From the NCBI GenBank assembly GCA_011525845.1, contig WYBP01000011.1, positions 62,001 through 126,000 of the forward strand: a stretch of DNA of 64,000 nt, given 5' to 3'. Within the stretch, counting starts at the first letter, position 1. Every line of letters starts with the position of its first letter. Shown piece after piece: positions 43,562-52,479 of the stretch. The DNA is from Gemmatimonadaceae bacterium. Lineage in GTDB: Bacteria > Gemmatimonadota > Gemmatimonadetes > Gemmatimonadales > Gemmatimonadaceae. The notes beneath the pieces were generated by a model. It was not told where the DNA came from. It made no database searches and saw only the letters and a list, made by a program, of their open reading frames with translations. The translations under genes and the position numbers were made by a program.

Positions 43562-44049
43562 TCCTGCCGGCCGCGATCGACCCCGAGACCCGCCTCCAGG
43601 GGGAGGACCATGACGCGCTCCGTCTCTGGCTGCGCCTCTTCACCTGTACCACCATGGTGGAGCGGAAGGTGGACGGGATGCTCAAGCGGGAGTGCGGCTC
43701 CTCGCTCCCGCGCTTCGACCTGCTGGCCCAGCTCTACCGCGCGGAGGACGGCCTGCGGATGGGGGAGCTCTCCGAGCGGATCCTCACGACGAACGGCAAC
43801 GTCACCTGGCTCGTGGCGGCGCTCGAGCGCGAGGGGCTGGTGCGGCGGCGCACGGCACCCCACGACCGGCGGGCGGTGGTCGTTCGCCTCACGGCCGCCG
43901 GACGGCGACAATTCACCGCGATGGCGCGCGCCCACGAGGCGCTCATCATCAAGCTCTTCGCAGGACTCACGGCCACCGAGCGACATTCCTTGCACGCGCT
44001 GCTGGGCACGGCCAAGCAGCACCTGCGCCACCTGAGGGATACCCCATGA
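43558..44049 (+). CDS. MarR family transcriptional regulator
   Basis: 163 residues from GTG 43558, coupled to the SDR. The winged helix-turn-helix (about 65-115) includes [20 protein letters not shown] (recognition helix) and the wing [19 protein letters not shown], diagnostic of MarR proteins. It likely represses this operon and is relieved by the CoA thioester or free acid, as in the BadR/HcaR-type MarR regulators. The palindrome at 40331-40356 is its probable target. Confidence 0.9.
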   Translation: MILPAAIDPETRLQGEDHDALRLWLRLFTCTTMVERKVDGMLKRECGSSLPRFDLLAQLYRAEDGLRMGELSERILTTNGNVTWLVAALEREGLVRRRTAPHDRRAVVVRLTAAGRRQFTAMARAHEALIIKLFAGLTATERHSLHALLGTAKQHLRHLRDTP

Positions 44050-44894
44050 CTCCCCCCGATCCGATGGCCGCGATGCGCCGGCCCTTCGCCACGCGCACCT
44101 TCCGGCACTTCGGCTGGGAGACCACGCCGGACGGCCGCGTGGGCGTCATCACGCTCGACCGTCCCGAGCGGAAGAACCCCCTCACCTTCGACTCGTACGC
44201 CGAGCTCCGCGACCTCTTCCGCGACCTCGTCTACGCCTCCGGCCTGCGCTCCATCGTGCTCACGGGCGCGGGGGGCAACTTCTGCTCCGGCGGCGACGTG
44301 TTCGAGATCATCGACCCGCTGACGAAGATGGCGGTGCCGGAGCTGCTCGCCTTCACCCGGATGACCGGCGACCTGGTGAAGGCGATGCGCGGCTGTCCGC
44401 AGCCGATCATCGCGGCGGTGGACGGGGTGGCCGCGGGAGGCGGGGCGATCCTCGCGATGGCCGCGGACATCCGGCTCGCCACGCCCCGCGCGAAGACGGC
44501 CTTCCTCTTCACGCGCGTCGGGCTCGCCGGGTGCGACATGGGGGCGTGTGCGATCCTCCCGCGGATCATCGGCCAGGGGCGCGCCGGCGAGCTGCTCTAC
44601 ACCGGGCGGGTGATGACGGCCGAGGAGGGGGAGCGCTGGGGTTTCTACAACGCGCTGGTGCCCGAGGCCACGCTGCTCGCCGAGGCGAAGGAGCGCGCGG
44701 CGGCGCTCGCGAACGGACCGGCCTTCGCCCACGCGATGACCAAGACGATGCTGCAGCAGGAGTGGAGCGTGAGCGTGGACCAGGCGCTGGAGATGGAAGC
44801 GCAGGCGCAGGCGCTCTGCATGGGCACGCAGGACTTCCGCCGCGCCTTCGAGGCGTTCGCGGCCAGGACGACTCCCGCCTTCGAGGGGAACTGA
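44046..44894 (+). CDS. Crotonase-fold enzyme (enoyl-CoA hydratase family) lacking the usual Glu pair
   Basis: 282 residues, coupled by ATGA. Oxyanion-hole segments are conserved (FCSGGDVFE about 80-87; [18 protein letters not shown] about 128-145). By comparison with rat mitochondrial hydratase, the two catalytic glutamates (Glu144, Glu164) correspond to Ile135 and Phe155, so simple hydration is doubtful. In this pathway the fold could catalyse ring-opening hydrolysis or isomerisation, as crotonase-fold hydrolases such as BadI do in other aromatic pathways. The alignment is by eye. Confidence 0.8.
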   Translation: MTPPDPMAAMRRPFATRTFRHFGWETTPDGRVGVITLDRPERKNPLTFDSYAELRDLFRDLVYASGLRSIVLTGAGGNFCSGGDVFEIIDPLTKMAVPELLAFTRMTGDLVKAMRGCPQPIIAAVDGVAAGGGAILAMAADIRLATPRAKTAFLFTRVGLAGCDMGACAILPRIIGQGRAGELLYTGRVMTAEEGERWGFYNALVPEATLLAEAKERAAALANGPAFAHAMTKTMLQQEWSVSVDQALEMEAQAQALCMGTQDFRRAFEAFAARTTPAFEGN

Positions 44895-44895
44895 C

Positions 44896-46071
44896 GTGCC
44901 CACCGCGCCCGTGCCGCCCACCACGCACTACGACTGGCCCTTCTTCGTCGAGGGGCACCGCACGCTCGCCACGGGCACCGCGGCATGGGCCGCCTCGCAG
45001 CAGGTGGAGCGGCGTGACCCGGACGCCGCCTGCCGCCAGTGGGTCCGGCGGCTCGGCGCCGCGGGCTTCCTGAAGTACACCGTGCCCAAGGCGTGGGGCG
45101 GGGCGCTGGAACGTCTCGACTCGCGTGCGCTCTGCGTGCTTCGGGAGACCCTCGCCCAGCACGACGCCCTCGCCGATTTCGCCTTCGCGATGCAGGGACT
45201 CGGCTCCGGTGCGATCGCGCTCGCCGGGTCGGACGCGCTGCGGCAGGTCTGGCTCCCGCAGGTCGCCTCGGGCGGCGCGATCGCGGCCTTCGCGCTCTCG
45301 GAGCCGGGCGCGGGATCCGACGTCGCCGCGCTCACCACCCGTGCCACGCGCGTGGCCGGCGGGTGGCGGCTCGACGGGGAGAAGACCTGGATCTCCAACG
45401 GCGGCATCGCGGACTTCTACTGCGTGTTCGCGCGCAGCGACGCCGGGAGCAGCGGGTCCAAGGGGATCACCGCGTTCTGCGTGCCGGCCGCCACGCCGGG
45501 CCTCACGGTCACCGAGCGCATCGCCGTGATCTCGCCGCACCCGCTCGCGACCATCCGGCTCGCCAACTGCGTGGTGGCGGACGCGCAGGTCCTCGGCGAG
45601 CCCGGCACCGGCTTCTCGCTCGCGATGCGGACGCTGGACATCTTCCGCGTCTCGGTCGCGGCGGCGGCGGTGGGGTTCGCGCGGCGGGCGCTCGCGGAGA
45701 CGGTGCGGCACGCCAGAGCGCGCGCGATGTTCGGGAGCACGCTGGGCGCGCAGCCGCTGGCGCAGGCGATCATCGGCGACATGGCCACCGACCTCGACGC
45801 CGCCGCGCTCCTCACCTACCGCGCCGCCTGGCAGCGCGACACCCGCCAGGGCCGCACGACCACCGTCGCGGCGATGGCCAAGCTCGGCGCCACGGAGATG
45901 GCCCAGTCGATCATCGACCGGGCGGTGCAGCTGCACGGCGGTACCGGCGTGCGCGTGGGGAGCGTGGTGGAGCAGCTCTACCGCGACGTGCGCGCACTGC
46001 GGATCTACGAGGGGGCCACCGAGGTGCAGCGGCTCCTGATCGGCCGCGAGCTGCTGAAGGAGTCCCGGTGA
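44896..46071 (+). CDS. Acyl-CoA dehydrogenase in the anthranilate cluster
   Basis: 391 residues from GTG 44896, one base after the upstream stop. FALSEPGAGSDVAAL and TWISNGGIADFYCVFA are FAD-binding signatures, and IYEGATEVQRLLIGRELL carries the catalytic Glu (YEG). It would dehydrogenate a saturated acyl-CoA with electron transfer flavoprotein as acceptor. Its likely role is in the beta-oxidation-like steps after the monooxygenase/reductase. The stop overlaps the ligase start (GTGA). Confidence 0.9.
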   Translation: MPTAPVPPTTHYDWPFFVEGHRTLATGTAAWAASQQVERRDPDAACRQWVRRLGAAGFLKYTVPKAWGGALERLDSRALCVLRETLAQHDALADFAFAMQGLGSGAIALAGSDALRQVWLPQVASGGAIAAFALSEPGAGSDVAALTTRATRVAGGWRLDGEKTWISNGGIADFYCVFARSDAGSSGSKGITAFCVPAATPGLTVTERIAVISPHPLATIRLANCVVADAQVLGEPGTGFSLAMRTLDIFRVSVAAAAVGFARRALAETVRHARARAMFGSTLGAQPLAQAIIGDMATDLDAAALLTYRAAWQRDTRQGRTTTVAAMAKLGATEMAQSIIDRAVQLHGGTGVRVGSVVEQLYRDVRALRIYEGATEVQRLLIGRELLKESR

Positions 46072-47750
46072 GCCCTCGCCGGTCGTCCGCCGCCGACCCC
46101 GGCACGCACGGGCTCCACCCGAGCGCGCATGTCGACGGCTGGGCGCGGCGCCAGCTCCCGCCACGCGAGGAGTGGCCCATGATCTCGTCGGCGCCGCCCT
46201 ACGACTACCCGCCGCGGCTGAACGCGGCCGTGCGGCTCCTGGACGATGCGATCGCGGAGGGCCACGGGTCGCGCGTCGCGCTCGTCACGCCGGGACGCGA
46301 CGGCGCATGGGACGAGACGACGTACGCGGCGCTCGCCGCCGACGTGGACGCGCTCGCCCACGTGCTGGTGCAGGAGCTCGGCCTGGTCCCCGGCAACCGC
46401 GTGCTCCTCCGCGGATTCAACGGCCGGTGGATGACGGTCGCCTGGCTCGCCGTGATCAAGGCCGGGCTCGTGGCGGTGACGACGATGCCGCTCCTGCGCG
46501 CGAAGGAACTGCGCGTGGTGATCGAGCGCGCACAGTGCGTCGCGGCGCTCTGCGACCAGCGGATCGTCGGCGAGCTCGAGGGGGCGGTGGGCGACCCGAC
46601 ACCGCTCCGGGCGCTGCGGACCTGGGGGAGCGAAGGTCCCGACGCACTCGAGGCACTCATGGCGGCGCATCGCACCCCCTTCGCCGCCTGCGCGACCTCG
46701 AGCGACGACGTCTGCCTGATCGCGTTCACGTCCGGCTCCACGGGCGTCCCCAAGGGGTGCATGCACTTCCATCGGGACGTGATGGCGATGTGCGACGGCT
46801 TCTCCGCGCAGGTGCTCGGCCTCCGCGCCGACGACCGGTGCATCGGCACGCCCCCGATCGCCTTCACCTTCGGGCTGGGCGGACTGGTCTGCTTCCCGCT
46901 CCGCGCGCGCGCCTGCGCGGTGCTCGTGGAGAAGGCGAGCCCCGAGCAGATGCTCACGCACATCGCCGCCACGCGCGCCACGGTCACCTTCACCGCCCCC
47001 ACGTTCTATCGGATGATGGCGCTGGAGATCGGCAAGGACCGCGCGCGATTCGACGTGGGCTCGCTCCGCGAGTGCGTCTCGGCGGGCGAGGCGCTGCCGG
47101 ACGCCACCCGCACCCTATGGCGCGAGGCGACCGGCGTGGAGCTCCTCGACGGGATCGGCGCCACGGAGCTGATCCACATCTTCATCGCCGCGGCCGGCGC
47201 CGACGTCCGCCCCGGCACGATCGGCCGCGCCGTGCCCGGCTACGAGGTCGCGATCCTCGACGACGGGCTGAAGCCGGTGCCGGCGGGGACGGTCGGGCGC
47301 CTCGCGGTGCGCGGGCCCACGGGGTGCCGCTACCTCGCGGACCCGCGGCAGCGCAGCTACGTGCAGGAGGGCTGGAACCTCACCGGCGACGCCTGCTCCA
47401 TGGACGAGGACGGCTACGTGTCCTTCAAGGCGCGCACCGACGACATCATCCTCTCCGCGGGCTACAACATCGGCGCGCCCGAGGTGGAGTCGGCGGTGCT
47501 CGAGCACGAGGCGGTGCTCGAGTGCGCCGTGGTGGGCGTCCCCGACCCGGAGCGCGGGCAGGCGGTGCAGGCGTTCGTCGTGCTCCGCCCCGGCGTCGCC
47601 GGCGACGATGCGCTCGCCAAGGCCATCCAGGACCACGTGAAGTCCACGATCGCTCCCTACAAGTACCCGCGGCGCGTCGTGTTCGTCGACGCGCTCCCCA
47701 AGACCGACACCGGCAAGCTCCAGCGCTTCCGCCTCAAGGAGGGTTCGTGA
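46068..47750 (+). CDS. abmG: 2-aminobenzoate-CoA ligase (AMP-forming, benzoate-CoA ligase family)
   Basis: 560 residues from GTG 46068. The AMP-binding P-loop is FTSGSTGVPKGCMHFHRD, with YVQEGWNLTGDACSMDEDGY, the conserved ARTDDIILSAGYNIGAPEVE region and the C-terminal Lys of LPKTDTGKLQRFRL. The N-terminal ~50 residues (PSAHVDGWARRQLPPREEWP) match benzoate/aminobenzoate-CoA ligases. It activates the aromatic acid to its CoA thioester, the first step of the route whose second enzyme is encoded at 40392. Specificity for 2-aminobenzoate comes from context. Coupled to the RidA gene by GTGA. Confidence 0.82.
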   Translation: MSPRRSSAADPGTHGLHPSAHVDGWARRQLPPREEWPMISSAPPYDYPPRLNAAVRLLDDAIAEGHGSRVALVTPGRDGAWDETTYAALAADVDALAHVLVQELGLVPGNRVLLRGFNGRWMTVAWLAVIKAGLVAVTTMPLLRAKELRVVIERAQCVAALCDQRIVGELEGAVGDPTPLRALRTWGSEGPDALEALMAAHRTPFAACATSSDDVCLIAFTSGSTGVPKGCMHFHRDVMAMCDGFSAQVLGLRADDRCIGTPPIAFTFGLGGLVCFPLRARACAVLVEKASPEQMLTHIAATRATVTFTAPTFYRMMALEIGKDRARFDVGSLRECVSAGEALPDATRTLWREATGVELLDGIGATELIHIFIAAAGADVRPGTIGRAVPGYEVAILDDGLKPVPAGTVGRLAVRGPTGCRYLADPRQRSYVQEGWNLTGDACSMDEDGYVSFKARTDDIILSAGYNIGAPEVESAVLEHEAVLECAVVGVPDPERGQAVQAFVVLRPGVAGDDALAKAIQDHVKSTIAPYKYPRRVVFVDALPKTDTGKLQRFRLKEGS

Positions 47751-48142
47751 CCGCCCGCATCCTGCAGCCGAAGGGCTGGACGCCCCCGCGCGGCTATTCC
47801 AATGGCGTCTCCGCCTCCGGCCGATTGATCTTCGTCTCGGGGATGATCGGGTGGGACGCGAGCGCGACGCTCGTCGCCCGCGACCTCGTGGGCCAGGCCG
47901 CGCAGGCACTGCGGAACATCGTCGCCGTGCTCGCGGAGGACGGCGCGCGGCCGGAGCACGTGGTGCGGCTCACCTGGTACGTCACCGACCGTGCCGCGTA
48001 CCTGCAGGGCGCGGAGGCGCTCGGCGCCGCCTATCGCGAGGTGATGGGCCGGCACTTCCCGGCGATGTCGGTGGTGGAGGTCTCGGCGCTCATGGAGCGC
48101 GATGCGCTGGTGGAGATCGAGGCGACGGCGGTGGTGCCCTAG
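47747..48142 (+). CDS. RidA family protein of the anthranilate cluster
   Basis: 131 residues from GTG 47747. Diagnostic segments are PPRGYSNGVSASGRLIFVSG and a C-terminal EVSALMERDALVEIEATAVV; the substrate-site Arg seen at the end of HRPAR in the RidA at 39340 is replaced around GRHFPAMSV, so it is a distinct subgroup. The 2-amino-5-oxocyclohexene-CoA made by the monooxygenase/reductase is an enamine, and a RidA-type hydrolase would release ammonia. It is the last gene and shares its TAG with the convergent kinase stop (CTAG). Confidence 0.8.
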   Translation: MTARILQPKGWTPPRGYSNGVSASGRLIFVSGMIGWDASATLVARDLVGQAAQALRNIVAVLAEDGARPEHVVRLTWYVTDRAAYLQGAEALGAAYREVMGRHFPAMSVVEVSALMERDALVEIEATAVVP

Positions 48143-49614
48143 GTCGCCTGTGGCGCCGGCGGGAGGAGGATGCGCAGCAGCGCGCCCCCGCCCCGCACGT
48201 TCTCGAGCTGCAGCGTGCCGCCATGGGCGTGCACGATGCCGCGCACGACGAACAGCCCGAGCCCGCTCCCCCCGACGGTGGCGCGCGTCGTGACGAAGGG
48301 CTCGCCGAGGCGCGGCAGGAGGTCGTTCGGGAACCCGGGACCGTTGTCGCGCACCTCGATCGCCGCGTCGCCGCTCGGCGCGGTGAACGTCCGCACCTCG
48401 ATGGTCGGCGCGCGACCGGCCGAGCGCTCGAGCGCGATCGCCGAGTTGGTCACGGCGTTCCCGATCGCCTGCACGAGCTTCTCCGGATCGCCCATCACGA
48501 GCGGCACGGCCTCCAGCCCCTCGCGCACGGCGGGGAGGGGATCGAGGCGGACCGTCGTCTCGCGCAGCGCCGTGCGGACGAGCTCCCGCGGGTCGAGTGG
48601 CGCGAAGTGCGGCACCGTGGTGCGCGCGTACGCGCGCATCCCGTCGACGATCCTCCGGATGCGCTCCGCCGCGTGGAACGACTGCTCGAGCGCCTCGGCG
48701 GCCTCCCCCGCCTCGCTCGCCAGGTGCCGGTCGCGCAGCTCCTCCAGGTTCAGCGTCAGGTACTGCAGCGGGTTGTTGATCTCGTGGCCCACGCTGCTCG
48801 CGATGCGGCCGAGCGCCGCGAAGCGCTCCTGCGCCAGGAACTCGTCGCGCGCGATGTCGCGCTCCCCTTCGACCGTCTGCACTTCGGCGCTGAGCCGTTC
48901 CGAGAGCTGGGCCAGCTGGCGGGCATCCTCGGTGAAGCGGCGGAGGAGCTGCAGCGTCACGGGGACGATGAGCGCGAGGTAGCCGAGTTCGCCGAGGTAG
49001 ATGAAGTCGAGCCACCCCGCCGCGACGACGAGCTCCTCCAGGCCGCACGCGGCGAACACCGCGAAGCCGGCGACGATCGCGCGCGCACCCGGCACGCCGC
49101 GGCGTGCCAGCACGGCCTGCTCCCGCAGCACGATCACGAGCATCGCCACGAGGAGGGCCGCCGCCACGATCCCCACCGGGGAGAGGATCGGATGGACGAA
49201 CGAGACACCGAGCCAGGGAACATCGACGGAGACCAGCACCCCGGGCACCAGCATCAGCCCGAGCCCTGAGCCGGCGGCGATGGATCCCACCACGCCGTAG
49301 GCCACGCGACGCGCCCAGGCCGGCAGGCTCCGCCAGGCGCCCGTGTCGTCCGCGGTCGTGTACCAGAGCCACCCGGAGAGATGCAGCGCGCCGACCACCA
49401 GGTTCGTGCTCGTGAGCATCGGCGAGAACGCCTCGCGGGGGGTCGCGACCTCCCCGATGAGCCGCACGACGCTGTAGGCCACCGCGGTGAGCGCGATGAG
49501 TCCCATCACGCGGACACGGCGCCACCCCGGCGCCCGGGCGATGGTGAACGCGGTGATCACCGCCCCGGTCTGGAGCGCGATGTTCACGATCGAGAGCGCG
49601 ATGATGACGTTCAT
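48139..49614 (-). CDS. Membrane sensor histidine kinase (orphan, tandem copy 1)
   Basis: 491 residues. The N-terminal half has about seven hydrophobic helices (to residue ~235), a coiled linker follows, then the DHp box VGHEINNPLQYLTLNLEEL and the HATPase region with EKLVQAIGNAVTNSAIAL (N box), EVRDNGPGF and VGGSGLGLFVV. Architecture and sequence match the adjacent kinase at 49625 (11-base gap). No response regulator is nearby, so the partner is unknown. Confidence 0.88.
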   Translation of the reverse strand: MNVIIALSIVNIALQTGAVITAFTIARAPGWRRVRVMGLIALTAVAYSVVRLIGEVATPREAFSPMLTSTNLVVGALHLSGWLWYTTADDTGAWRSLPAWARRVAYGVVGSIAAGSGLGLMLVPGVLVSVDVPWLGVSFVHPILSPVGIVAAALLVAMLVIVLREQAVLARRGVPGARAIVAGFAVFAACGLEELVVAAGWLDFIYLGELGYLALIVPVTLQLLRRFTEDARQLAQLSERLSAEVQTVEGERDIARDEFLAQERFAALGRIASSVGHEINNPLQYLTLNLEELRDRHLASEAGEAAEALEQSFHAAERIRRIVDGMRAYARTTVPHFAPLDPRELVRTALRETTVRLDPLPAVREGLEAVPLVMGDPEKLVQAIGNAVTNSAIALERSAGRAPTIEVRTFTAPSGDAAIEVRDNGPGFPNDLLPRLGEPFVTTRATVGGSGLGLFVVRGIVHAHGGTLQLENVRGGGALLRILLPPAPQAT

Positions 49615-49624
49615 CGTCCGGCCC

Positions 49625-51112
49625 TCATCGTGCGCCGCCCGGCGCGCGGGCCGCCGCGGGGAGCCGCATCCGGAGGATGGCGCCGCCGCCGCGGGCGTTC
49701 TCCAGTTCCAGGACGCCGCCGTGCGCGTCGACGATGCCCCGGATCACGAAGAGCCCGAGACCGGTCCCCCCCGTGGTGACCCGCGTGCTCACGAAGGGCT
49801 CGCCGAGCCGGGGCAGGAGGTCGCGGGGGAATCCGGGGCCGTTGTCCCGCACCTCGATCACGGCGTCCCCCGCCGGCGCAGTGTAGGTCCGCACGTCGAT
49901 CTCGGCCGCCGACGGCTGCGCCTTGCCGACCGCGATCGACGCGTTCACGAGGGCGTTCACGAGCGCCTGCACGAGCTTGCCCTCGTCGGCGAGCACGCGC
50001 GGCACGGGGTCGAACCGCGGGCGGACTGCGGGCAGGTGGCGCAGCCGCGGCCCCGCCACGCGCAGCGACGAGAGGACCACGTCGCGCGGGTCGACGACCT
50101 CCAGGCGGGGGGCCGTCGACGGTGCGTACGCCCGCAGTCCGTCCACGATGCGACGGATGCGGTCGGACGCCTCGAACGCGTGCTGGATCGCCTCGGTGGC
50201 TGCCGGCGGGGCGTTCGCGAGGTGGCGGTCGCGCAGGTCCTCGAGATTCAGCGAGAGGTACTGCAGCGGGTTGTTGATCTCGTGCCCGACGCCTCCCGCG
50301 ATCCGCCCCAGCGCCGCGAAGCGCTCCTGCGCGGCGAGCGCCTCCCGCGCCGCGTCCCGCTCATGCGTCGCCGTCCGCACCTCCGCGCTGAGGCGCGACG
50401 AGAGGTCGGCGAGGCGATGCGCGTCCTCGATGAAGCGGCGCAGCTGCTGCGCGGTGACGGGCACCACGAGGCCGAGGAATCCCACCTCGGCCAGGAAGAT
50501 GAACGGCACGACACCCGCGGCGACGAGCGCCTCCTCCACGCCGCAGATCGCGAAGAAGACGAACCCGGCGACGATCCAGCGGGCGCCGGGGACGCCACGC
50601 CGTGCCTGCCGGACCTGCTCGACGAGGCAGACGCCCAGCGCCGAGAGCATGACCGCCACCGCGATGCCGCCCGCCGCCGAGAGCGGCGCGTTCGAGAACG
50701 AGACGCCGAGCCAGTCGATCCGCACCTCGCTGGACCGCCCCCAGAGCACCGCCTGCCCCGAGAGCGACACGATCGCCGCCAGGGCCACGTTCCCGGCGGC
50801 GACGTGACGCACCCAGCGCGGGAGCCGGCGCCACGACCCCAGTTCGTCCGCGAAGCTGTACCAGAGCCAGGAGGAGATGTGCGCCGCGGCCAGGATCAGG
50901 TTGATGCTGGTGATCACCCCGCTCGAGTCGGAGCTCCTCGGGAGGAGTCCCCCGGCGAGGTCCACCAGGCTGTACATCCCGGCCGTGAGCGCGAGCGCCG
51001 CGAGGATGCGCGCGCGCTGCCACCCCGGCGCCCGCGCGATCGCGAGCGCCGTCACGAAGGCGCCGACCTGCAGGGTCAGCGTGAAGAGGGAGATCCAGAG
51101 GACGAGGTTCAT
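49625..51112 (-). CDS. Membrane sensor histidine kinase (orphan, tandem copy 2)
   Basis: 495 residues. About seven N-terminal helices, then VGHEINNPLQYLSLNLEDL, the N box GKLVQALVNALVNASIAV, EVRDNGPGFPRDLLPRLGEP and TGGTGLGLFVIRG. It is a paralogue of the kinase at 48139, diverged mainly in the sensor half and in the stretch between DHp and ATPase domains (RLEVVDPRDVVLSSLR versus HFAPLDPRELVRTALR). Probably arose by tandem duplication. It is first in the unit; no response regulator gene is in the window. Confidence 0.88.
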   Translation of the reverse strand: MNLVLWISLFTLTLQVGAFVTALAIARAPGWQRARILAALALTAGMYSLVDLAGGLLPRSSDSSGVITSINLILAAAHISSWLWYSFADELGSWRRLPRWVRHVAAGNVALAAIVSLSGQAVLWGRSSEVRIDWLGVSFSNAPLSAAGGIAVAVMLSALGVCLVEQVRQARRGVPGARWIVAGFVFFAICGVEEALVAAGVVPFIFLAEVGFLGLVVPVTAQQLRRFIEDAHRLADLSSRLSAEVRTATHERDAAREALAAQERFAALGRIAGGVGHEINNPLQYLSLNLEDLRDRHLANAPPAATEAIQHAFEASDRIRRIVDGLRAYAPSTAPRLEVVDPRDVVLSSLRVAGPRLRHLPAVRPRFDPVPRVLADEGKLVQALVNALVNASIAVGKAQPSAAEIDVRTYTAPAGDAVIEVRDNGPGFPRDLLPRLGEPFVSTRVTTGGTGLGLFVIRGIVDAHGGVLELENARGGGAILRMRLPAAARAPGGAR

Positions 51113-51181
51113 CGGACCGGAGGCACGGCCACCATAGAGTCTGGAGTATCGGCGGAGCCCCGCACGGACTTCAGGCCACGG

Positions 51182-51209
51182 TTGCGCCGCGCGCCCGCGG
51201 CCCCATCTT
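51182..51209 (+). promoter_or_regulatory. Candidate promoter of the FabH gene, close to the start codon
   Basis: TTGCGC (51182-51187), 16 bases, then CATCTT (51204-51209), which ends seven bases before ATG 51217. The geometry predicts a leaderless or near-leaderless transcript. Hexamer matches are weak. Confidence 0.3.
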
Positions 51210-51216
51210 CCCGTGC

Positions 51217-52347
51217 ATGACCTATGCTGCCATCACCGGCTGGGGCGCGTGCATGCCGCCCGCCGTGCTCACGAACGACGATCTCTCCACCTTCCTCGAC
51301 ACGAGCGACGAGTGGATCACGTCGCGCACGGGGATGTCGGAACGCCGTGTCTCCCACGTCTCGGCGATCGAGATGTCGACCATCGCCTCGAAGCGCGCGC
51401 TCGCCTGCGCGGGGCTCGACGCGGCGGACGTGGACCTGGTGATCTACGGCGGCGTGAGCAACGACGAGCTCTGCCCGAACAGCGCCTCCGGGGTGCAGCT
51501 CGCGCTCGGCGCGACCCGCGCCGCCGCGATCGACCTGAACACCGCCTGCACGAGCTTCTGCTACGGCCTGGCGACCGCCACGGCGATGATCCGCACGGGG
51601 ATGATCCGGAACGCCGTGGTGATCGGGGTGGAGCTGATCAGCCGGTACATGGACTGGAGCAACCGCAACGTCGCGGTGCTCTTCGGCGATGGGGCGGCCG
51701 CGGTCGTCCTGCAGGCCTCGGAGCGCGCCGAGGGGGTGATCGGCAGCGTCATCGGCTGCGATGCCGAGGCGCGCCAGACCCTCCGCGTCCGCGGCTTCGG
51801 CTGCGGATACGCCGGCCAGGGCATCACCTTCGGGGACACCATCTGGGATTTCGACGGCCAGGTGATCTTCAAGCGCGCCGTGAAGGCGATGTCGGAGGCC
51901 TCCACCCGCGTGCTCGCCGAGCACGGCGTCGCGGCGGAGGAGGTGAGCCTCGTGATCCCGCATCAGGCCAACCTGCGGATCATCGAGAGCGTCGCGAAGC
52001 ATGCCGGCATCCCGATGGAGAAGGTGATCGTCACGGTGCAGAAGTACGGCAACATGAGTGCCGCGACCGTTCCGGTGGCCCTTGTCGAGGCGCTCGAGGC
52101 CGGTCGCGTCTCGCCCGGCAGCTGGGTGCTGATGCCGGCGTTCGGTGGCGGACTCACCTACTGCTCACTGCTCGTGAAGTGGGGGGAACGGGTGACGCCG
52201 CTCGGCACCAGCGACGCCGCGCTCCCGCCGTGTGAGAAGACCGCGCTGGAGATGGTGAACGCGATCCGTGCGGGGCAGGATCCGCACGGGCGCTCGCGCG
52301 AGGGACTGATGGCGCCGCGCTTCGTGGAGGAGCGGCTCGCGGGCTGA
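51217..52347 (+). CDS. fabH: Beta-ketoacyl-ACP synthase III (FabH family)
   Basis: 376 residues, about 50 longer than E. coli FabH. The triad is Cys111 (NTACTSF), His249 (IPHQANLRI) and Asn279 (YGNMSAATVP). The extra length is a C-terminal tail of about 45 residues (from about 332) with CEKTALEMVNAIRAG. It condenses an acyl-CoA starter with malonyl-ACP. It stands alone, away from other fab genes, so it may be the housekeeping FabH or a starter-specific paralogue. Confidence 0.88.
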   Translation: MTYAAITGWGACMPPAVLTNDDLSTFLDTSDEWITSRTGMSERRVSHVSAIEMSTIASKRALACAGLDAADVDLVIYGGVSNDELCPNSASGVQLALGATRAAAIDLNTACTSFCYGLATATAMIRTGMIRNAVVIGVELISRYMDWSNRNVAVLFGDGAAAVVLQASERAEGVIGSVIGCDAEARQTLRVRGFGCGYAGQGITFGDTIWDFDGQVIFKRAVKAMSEASTRVLAEHGVAAEEVSLVIPHQANLRIIESVAKHAGIPMEKVIVTVQKYGNMSAATVPVALVEALEAGRVSPGSWVLMPAFGGGLTYCSLLVKWGERVTPLGTSDAALPPCEKTALEMVNAIRAGQDPHGRSREGLMAPRFVEERLAG

Positions 52348-52479
52348 GGATCGACGCGGGCGGCCGCACGCGCACGGGCCGCACGCCGGGGGTGAGATGG
52401 GTCGCGGAGCACGCGCGACCGGGTGGCGTGGCCGAGGGGTCCGCTGCCGTGTCCCCCCACGTGCGTTCTGGAGCAAGGT

